DNA of 64,000 nucleotides from Gyrodactylus bullatarudis. Taxonomy: Eukaryota > Platyhelminthes > Monogenea > Gyrodactylidea > Gyrodactylidae. Made by a program: the position numbers and the translations under genes. The notes under the pieces were generated by a model. The model searched no databases and was not told the DNA's origin. It was given only the letters and a program-made list of their open reading frames with translations. This document shows, piece by piece, positions 56,974 to 64,000 of this stretch (the first letter of the stretch is position 1; each line of letters starts with the position of its first letter). Location: NCBI GenBank assembly GCA_012064415.1, contig SSNU01000132.1:109956-173955 (forward strand). The letters run 5' to 3'.

Positions 56974-59452
56974 ATGAAAAACGAAATAGAAGTTAAACTA
57001 AAGCCCTGTTGTCCAATTGCTGAATTTCCCTGTTATACTAATGTTGACCATTTCCATATTTCACAGTAAGTTCTTCAAGTTATTAATGATGAAACAAGTA
57101 AACCTAGACCAGCAATTGCTAATAACATCCTGGAAACGATAGGCAATACTCCACTGGTTAGACTAAACTCTGTTGGCAAAATAGACGGAGTTCCGTGTGA
57201 AATTCGTATGTTTTTTTCGATGAAATTGTTTGTACCATATGATAATATTTTTACTTTTACGAAATTTAGTTGCAAAATGTGAATTTATGAATCCAGGAGG
57301 TAGTGTAAAGGAGCGAATATCACTAAGAATGATCGAGGAGGCGGAGAGAAAGGGTCAACTTCATACAGGGGATACGATAATCGAAGCAACCTCTGGAAAT
57401 ACTGGCATTGGATTAGCATTGGCATGTGCCATTAAAGGATACGAGTGCAAAATTGCTCTTCCTGAGAAGATGAGCCTAGAGAAATGCAACATGCTAAAGG
57501 CCTTAGGAGCCAAAGTTATTCGAACGCGAACGTCAGCGATGTTCTACGAAAAAGATTCTCATTACGAAATCTCCAAAAATATAAGGGATCAAGACCCAGA
57601 ACATGTCCACCTATTAGATCAGTACTCAAATATTAACAATGTATTAGCTCACTACGACACTACAGCTGAAGAGATAATTCGTGACTGCGGAGATAAGCCC
57701 CCTGATATGATAGTACTTACTATTGGTACGGGTGGCTCGATTACAGGCATTTCATCGAAGATCAAGGCTCGATATCCTAAATGTCTTGTTGTGGGAATTG
57801 ATCCGGCCGGTTCAATTATAGCCGATGACAAAAAGAACGTTGTAGACGAACGAAATGAAAAGGATCCATGCAAAGATGTTGAAGGGATAGGTTTTCAATT
57901 TGTACCAACTGTTTTCAGTGAAAAATACATTGACATGTGGGTCAGAATTTACGACCGTGAATCATTTAGAATGGCTAGAAGATTAATTCGCGAGGAGGGT
58001 CTATTTTGTGGCGGAAGCTGCGGTGCTGTTGTCTATGGGGCCATTGCTACACTCAAAAAACTTCAATGGGGCCCAGAGAAGAGAGTTGTAGTCTTGTTAC
58101 CAGATTCTGTCAGAAATTATATGACCAAATTCCTTCTTGATGATTGGTTAGTATCCAAAGGATACGAAGAGTTTCCCACAAATGATTTATCGAATGAATT
58201 TGCCGAGATTTCCATTAAAGATGAACCTAAAAAGTGCAGCATTCGGAGAAGTTTAAAGAAACCTTATGTATTCAAACCAGACCAGACAATTGAGCAAGTC
58301 TTGAGAATTATCAAAGTGACTTTTTCTCATAATTATAATTAATTAATTATTAAATAAATAATTTAAATATTTTAGGAGGAAAATCTCGAGAAATCAGTTG
58401 GCGCAGGTCTTGTCATTGAAGATGGAGTATGGGGACCAAAGTAAGTAACCAACTACTTTGAATTTGTAACTTTATCATTTTGTAACTTTTGTCTTTTAGA
58501 ATGTACCGAAATTTGATTGATCAAATGCTTTTCAAAATTTTTTCGGTTAAATTAGAGAACAGTTGCCCCCTCTTATTTCTCTCTAAGTTTACTTTGAATC
58601 GTGTTGGTTTTTTTAACATCGATGAAATGATAACTCACCGCAAGGGATTGATAAAAAACCCTTTTTTCTGTCTAAATAATTAATTTGTATACAAAATCAG
58701 TCTAAAGAAAATTTAGCATGTATAAAATGATTATAGGAAATATATAATAAATACTTAAAATAATCATTTTACATGTCATCTATTCAATGTAAAATTTTAC
58801 AATTAAAAAATATTCTTTGTAATGTCACTTGATGAATGATTGAAGTTTGAAAATGTGTAAAAAGTTCACAGAGTGAAAATATCGTTATTCAGGAATAACT
58901 TCTTAACAAAAAAGTAAGAGGACTTTCCTTTGACTCTTCTAGTTTCTGAACTGTATCATAATTGAAGTGGATAACATAAAAGAAAAAAATTAAAATAATT
59001 TTTAAGCTAATCTATATTTGGAAAAGTGGCTTGGTGCGATAGACAAAATCAGCGTTTCGCAGAAACATAAAATTTAAAATAACAATTGTTGAATCAGTTA
59101 TGATCATCTTAAATAGTATAATTTTTTTTACCAGTTCAGTTATAATTGGTGTGATCGATTTAAAGAAGATGACCAAAGATCTTTTGATGAATGGCATAAA
59201 ATGTGACAGTTTACTCACATATATCATGAACAAGGAATATAGAATGGTAAATTAACTCTTGTTTATTCAAAAAAATTGTTTTAGGCTGAGCTAAACCATG
59301 GCGAGGATCAAATACTCAAGGTTCTACTCCTTGAACCGTATTGTGTCGTCAAGACTGAAGAGGGTAATTAAAAATTATTTTTAAATATTAACCTTTCAGG
59401 TCCATATATTGCTCATGATGGAGATTTTCTTGTCAACATACTCAAGGAATGA
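56974..59452 (+). CDS. CBS: Cystathionine beta-synthase, seven exons, about 492 aa
   Basis: It condenses serine with homocysteine to cystathionine using pyridoxal phosphate, the first step of transsulfuration, in the cytosol. Exons: 56974-57065, 57108-57205, 57270-58315, 58376-58440, 58500-58545, 59285-59363 and 59400-59452. The catalytic core is well kept: ETIGNTPLVRLN, PLP lysine K77 in NPGGSVKERI, SGNTG at 105-109, the phosphate loop GTGGS at 216-220, FCGGSCG and VVLLPDSVRNYMTKFL. In the N-terminus, C13 and H26 have the same 13-residue spacing as the human haem ligands C52 and H65, which is suggestive. The C-terminal regulatory part (about 85 residues) is short and diverged, so a small exon between 58545 and 59285 may be missing. 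Exon 5 has a weak donor (GTTAAA) and is least certain. Introns 1 and 6 are only 42 and 36 nt. Intron 1 contains an in-frame TAA. Confidence 0.9.
58558..58670 (+). repeat. Left half of a dispersed inverted-repeat family
   Basis: It begins AACAGTTGCCCCCTCTTATT and shares GAATCGTGTTGGT and ACATCGATG with 35870-35960. It lies inside intron 5 of cystathionine beta-synthase and accounts for most of a 64-codon frame there. Confidence 0.55.
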
Positions 59453-61055
59453 ACTCTCTTCAGTTTATTTTCTATTTAGATTTATTTCGACGAGAATTCA
59501 GTGGAATAAAAAATTCCTTATTTGACCATATTCTATTTTGATAAAATGCATTCAATATTTTTTTTCAATCTTTTGTATTATGTATCTTGAAGAAAAAATT
59601 TGTCTATTCACTATATTTAACTATGATTAAAAGATTTTATTGATTTTGCTTGTAATTTGATATTTCTTTAATTAATAAATAATTTTTATAACCATTTGAT
59701 TTTGAATTTTTTTAAATGCGAAAAACTAGCTGATAAATTATCACAAAATTTTTGGTCGAAATTCCGTGTAAACTGAGAAATTCGGTATTTTCTAGACAAA
59801 GACTTCTTTGGCATTATTTTAAATTAACTCAGTGTACACAATTTCAAACGTTTGGAAACATTTTAAGTGACTGAGAATGCCTAAATTTCAATACAAACAA
59901 TTCTGTTGTGATGAATCATCTAGAGGAATTTGAAGTCAAGTGAATAATTACTAATTATTCATTATTAATTATTAATTAGTGATAAAGCTTATATTTCACC
60001 GGATCTCACAAACAATTCTAGGTACCACATACAGTTGGTTTCAAAACTGAGTGAAAATTAAATTCTTGGAGTTTATGCAAATTTATCCGTATATGTATGG
60101 TATATTCGAAATATGCATGCATAAAATATCAGCAAAAGAAATCTGATAGGCTATACATTCCTTATAACACAGAATGGAAAAATTTTTCACTTCCACTACT
60201 TGCAATACATTATTTGACTTTCCATAATATAACTTCCATAAATAGAAGAAAAATTTTAGAACCTGGTACAACTAATTTATGGTACAAGTTTCTGTAGAGA
60301 AATCTAAAAGATTTAAGTAAATTTCATCATGGATATTTGCAGAAAATCTTCGTTTTAGATATTATAGTTTTTCGAATTATTCATAGAAATAAAAGATATT
60401 AAATTGGTTAGTATTCATTAGGCTGGATCTAAAATTTTCATTGAGGTCATGGAATTTATAAGTGTATTTTTAGAATTTGCCATTTTATTTTCTAGATAGT
60501 TGTTTGAAATATATTAAACTATAATAAACTATATATATAGTTTATTTCCTTCACTAATCAAGCGAGTAATTTTATTTTTTAACCCTAGAACAGAAACATA
60601 CGTTATTTTTAACCCATTCAAAATTTTTTTATAACCTTTTAGTTTATTTCTACAAATTTGATCAGCACATATGGCTGCTATACCATAGAATACAAAAGTT
60701 TTTTCTCGAAAAAAATAATTGGAGCTCATAAAATTCAGTTTTTGTGAATATATCTCAACCTAAAATTAACTACTAAGGCTTTCACTGACCCAATCAGAGA
60801 ATCAATGTTTTGCAAAAGCCAAAAATTGTTGATTGATTATAAATTATCACCTAATAACGTAACCATATCTGCAAAAGCGGATATCCGACGGACATCATCT
60901 GTGTACCGGCCAGGGTACACTGTACTCGCTTTCTTGCTGCATATCTTGTTAAAATTTGTTAAATTTTCGTTATTTTTTGGAAATTCAAAGGTTCACATAA
61001 TATCCCGTTATATGAGTCCTATATTTTTGATGTAGAAAGTTTATTTATTTACTTA
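59453..61055. other. Noncoding stretch downstream of cystathionine beta-synthase
   Basis: Possible polyadenylation signals for that gene lie at about 59502 and 59673. An inverted repeat GTGTACCGGCCAGGGTACAC is at about 60899-60918. A piggyBac-like end (TTAACCCTAGAAC) is at about 60582. No gene is seen. Confidence 0.45.
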
Positions 61056-62122
61056 CAGTCAATAACCAAGAGAGAAACAAGAATAGTGGAATGACAAATC
61101 AGACGTAGCTTCTCAAAAATAGTGGAATGATATGGTGTATTCGAAGGTATATAAGGCAATTTCATACCCTCACACACATCCATGTGTTTGACTCAGAATC
61201 TTAACATTGAAGTATAGGGAGGGTAATTATGATTAAGTCGTATGCAATGAAACCAGTAATTAGCAATTGAAGTTAATTTTTTAACATTACACAACAGAAA
61301 ACAAGAGAGTTTACATGTTTTTCAAGGTTTATGATATGAGTCATATCTTATTTTTCATTATTTTGTGTAAAATTGATAGAGTACTTTTTTTCCATCTTGG
61401 ATCAACTGGTCAGGATGAAAAAATTTTCTTCTTGATCTGATCTAATTTTCTCGGTCGATGACATGAGTAAGGGTCGATTTTTATTTCGTTGATTAAACTC
61501 TCTGAGAAAACTAAAGAAACCCCGTTTGTGATCAACGTTTTGAGATCCGATCCTGATCAAAAATAATTTTTTCTTCCAAAATTGATTTTCATCTGTTGCT
61601 GCTTTCAAGATATCCTTTATTCGTTTGCAACAAAAATTAACGTTAAATCGAAGGGGAGAAATTTTTCCAGAATAGATTTTACACAAATATAATTTTTGTT
61701 TTAGAGTGACAACACAAAATTTCTCTTCGAAATTAGATCAGATCAAGAAGAAAATTTTTTCATCCTGACCAGTTGATCCAAGATGGAAAAAAAGTACTCT
61801 ATCAATTTTACACAAAATAATGAAAAATAAGATATGACTCATATCATAAACCTTGAAAAACATGTAAACTCTCTTGTTTTCTGTTGTGTAATGTTAAAAA
61901 ATTAACTTCAATTGCTAATTACTGGTTTCATTGCATACGACTTAATCATAATTACCCTCCCTATACTTCAATGTTAAGATTCTGAGTCAAACACATGGAT
62001 GTGTGTGAGGGTATGAAATTGCCTTATATACCTTCGAATACACCATATCATTCCACTATTTTTGAGAAGCTACGTCTGATTTGTCATTCCACTATTCTTG
62101 TTTCTCTCTTGGTTATTGATTG
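61056..62122. mobile_element. Mariner-like foldback element, 1,067 bp, copy 2
   Basis: It has the same length, arms and centre as copy 1 at 41597-42663, with the centre in the opposite orientation, as expected for insertion in the other direction. TA flanks both ends. The right tip reads TTGATTG where copy 1 has TTGACTG. It ends a few bases from the stop of the LINE frame at 62132, so it landed in or next to the LINE's 3' end. Confidence 0.85.
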
Positions 62123-62131
62123 TATTTACAA

Positions 62132-63600
62132 TTATCTTTGGAAATAATTAGTTAACAAATTATCATTATCTGGTATCAGATTTAGTAAATATGTACAAAT
62201 AGTTTTAATATTTTTGTTTTCGTAGATTTTTTCGTCTTTTCTAGTTTTTCTGTTGAGGAATAAAGTATTGTTGAGTAAAATGCTGAAATTGCGACCATTT
62301 CTAGTTTTGTTTGTCCTGTTGGTGGTTTTATTTAAGATAGAAAAGCTAAAAGCTAATCTTCTCAGCCATAGCGGGAAGATACTACCTTTTTGAGAGGAGC
62401 TTTCTATATGAAGAGTTACCAAAAATAGAGGACAGGAAAATGCGTTGGTTAGAGTCAAGTTTTTTTGAGAGTTTGGATGGAATATTCCTTGCGAGGCCTG
62501 AGCAGTGGTCATTGACCACTGGTCAAGTTTAGATAGGATGAATGTTTTATAAAGTAGTAATCTGAGTTGAGGAGATTTGACACATCTTTTTAGGAAAAAG
62601 GCATTGATGGCAGATTTTCTTTTCTGATCCTTTAGCTGAGGTATTATGGATAGTTTATTATCGTAAATGACTCCAAGGTCTTTGATTTGAGGAGAAGAAG
62701 ATTCTACCAAGTTTGATTTTATGAGTTTTTTCCCAATGGCCATAAATTTGGTTTTGTCATGGTTTATTTCTAAACCTATGTCGTTGAGTTGATTAGAGAT
62801 ATTATATATGATTGCATTTAATAGAGGTTGAGGCTAAGCATCAATAGGAATCACCAGTTTGAGGTCATCCGCATATTTGAACATTTTGACATTAGGTGAA
62901 GGAGGTCGCACTTTAGAGAAGACCAGATTGAATAGGAAAGGGCCGATCCTTGAACCTTGAGGGACTCCGGAAGGCACAGAGAGGGAATGGCTATATGAGT
63001 TATTAAAATAAACCATTTGAGTCCTTTTTTGAAGAAATTCTATCAACATGTTGACGTAGTAGGGATCAATATCATAACTTTCAAGTGTTTTAATGATGAC
63101 TGAATGAGGTAATTTATCGAAGGCTTTTGCATTATCAAGGTATATAATGACTGCACTTTGGTTTTTGTATTCGAGATCATTACAATGGTCGAAGCAAGCA
63201 AGTAAATTTGATGAGGTGCTTTTCCCTTTTATAAAACCGTGCTGGTCTGGGTCTGGAATAATAGGAATTTTTGCTTTTAGGTGAATGAGTAAAAGGCTGT
63301 CCAGGAGAGCAAGAAATTTTGGGTGATTGGAGATAGGCCTGAAATCTGCTGCGTTAAGTGGTATATTTACTTTTGGAATTGGGGTAACTTTGATTGAGAG
63401 CCATTGAGACGGGATGTTTCCTTTGTAAAGGAGGGCAGAGAAGTAATTTGCAAGTTTTTCAAAAACAGGGTTGGCAGAGCAAGTAGCAAATTGTAGGAAA
63501 GAAAGTAGTCATCTTTAGATGATTTTGATTTAGAGTCTAGTGCAATATCTATTAGGGTTTGAGCGTTGATAATAGGGGGATACTGATAAGAGGTGTCGAA
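62132..63600 (-). pseudogene. LINE reverse transcriptase, nearly complete 3' half with two lesions
   Basis: Read on the minus strand, coding runs from about 63600 to 62132. Motifs in order: KLANYFSALLYKGNIPSQW, KVTPIPKV, NAADFRPIS, DQHGFIKGKST, YLDNAKAFDKLPHS, SGVPQGSRIGPFLFNLVFS, the KYADDLKLV catalytic box at about 62880, LEINHDKTKFM, and IKDLGVIYDNKLS near 62660. There is one in-frame TAG at 62834 and one frameshift near 63490. The rest is open for about 400 codons. It is a non-LTR retrotransposon related in style to the fragment at 49.1-49.8 kb. It is dead as it stands but only lightly damaged. No endonuclease domain is within reach upstream. Confidence 0.82.
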
Positions 63601-63624
63601 TTTAGTTATATTGGATGGGTCCGA

Positions 63625-63815
63625 ATATATATATATGTTGTGATGAATTTGGATAATTTGCCGATTATGTATAATCTGCATGTTTTCCTGCTGATTATGC
63701 ATAATTAGCAAAAACCTGACGAATATGCATAATTTTATTCAAATTCATCAGGTTTTTGCCGATTATGCATAATCTGCAAGATATACCTTGACGAATATGA
63801 ATAATAAGGAATTAA
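63625..63815. repeat. Cluster of ATTATGCATAAT-type palindromes with a hairpin
   Basis: The near-palindrome GATTATGCATAATC or close variants occurs five times, at about 63662, 63694, 63721, 63760 and 63796. Two of them lie in the arms and loop of a larger hairpin (63707-63728 against 63741-63761, arms GCAAAAACCTGA and TCAGGTTTTTGC). A short TATATATATATG run sits just before. No gene is present. Confidence 0.65.
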
Positions 63816-64000
63816 AGGGTGGATGGGCAATCGATCTATGCTTATATGTATGAAATATGTATTATAGTTTTAAATAATTGATAAATACAGATTTATATCA
63901 TTTCTTTCGATAAATATTTATAATTAAATAACGTGTTTTCTTGAAATAATATTTTATTCACTATTTATATTTACTTTCTTTAATTTGAATTGAATTATAA
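63816..64000. other. AT-rich end of window
   Basis: Nothing is recognised. Confidence 0.4.

Noticed and set aside
59390..59405. TTAACCTTTCAGGTCC as a piggyBac end
   Set aside because: It is the splice acceptor of the last cystathionine beta-synthase exon; the likeness to the 54.1-kb MITE end is coincidental and has no partner end.
63707..63761. CTGACGA and CTGATGA boxes in the hairpin as ribozymes
   Set aside because: GAAA box and stem II are missing; the boxes are part of a simple inverted repeat.
1..64000. CRISPR arrays, operons or bacterial genes
   Set aside because: No regularly spaced repeats or bacterial gene organisation; genes have introns and animal families.

Overview
This is AT-rich nuclear DNA from an invertebrate animal. 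Four genes are recognised with confidence, all spliced or arranged as in animals: calbindin-32, dynamitin (dynactin subunit 2), RNA polymerase III subunit RPC4 and cystathionine beta-synthase. Calbindin and dynamitin look most like arthropod proteins. A parasitic crustacean such as a copepod is my guess, from general character only. The genes lie in a sea of mobile elements: piggyBac, Penelope-like elements, a LINE, a tRNA-derived SINE, mariner-like foldback elements and many hairpin MITEs.

Layout. 1-25 kb holds no convincing gene, only diverged repeats, foldback elements, one Penelope-like ORF and SINE pieces. 25.4-29.3 kb (minus) is a two-exon gene for an unrecognised secreted protein, with a Penelope-like remnant in its intron. 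30.9-32.3 kb (plus) encodes a multi-pass membrane protein that resembles a divergent 7TM receptor. 33.5-53.3 kb (minus) is a ten-exon calbindin-32 gene with six EF-hands. Its 9-kb second intron holds an apparently intact piggyBac transposon and a Penelope-like element split by a 1,067-bp foldback element. 53.8-55.7 kb (minus) is dynamitin, 55.85-56.6 kb (plus) is RPC4, and 56.97-59.45 kb (plus) is cystathionine beta-synthase. 61-63.7 kb holds a second copy of the foldback element beside a decayed LINE, then a cluster of small palindromes.

The most striking points are these. (1) Two different retroelement families carry hammerhead self-cleaving ribozyme motifs with complete predicted cores: a SINE at 22.8 kb and a Penelope-like element end at 29.1 kb. 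(2) Several introns are extremely short: 26 nt in dynamitin, and 36 and 42 nt in cystathionine beta-synthase. (3) Two copies of a 1,067-bp foldback element with 393-bp arms look essentially identical, which suggests recent movement. (4) A piggyBac element has an intact transposase, matching ends and a TTAA duplication.

The host genes are unrelated in job (calcium buffering, dynein transport, Pol III transcription, transsulfuration) and show no sign of forming a pathway. Dynamitin and RPC4 start only 110 bp apart on opposite strands and probably share a promoter region. Exon structures were worked out by eye from splice signals, reading phase and family resemblance, so transcript data could move some boundaries.
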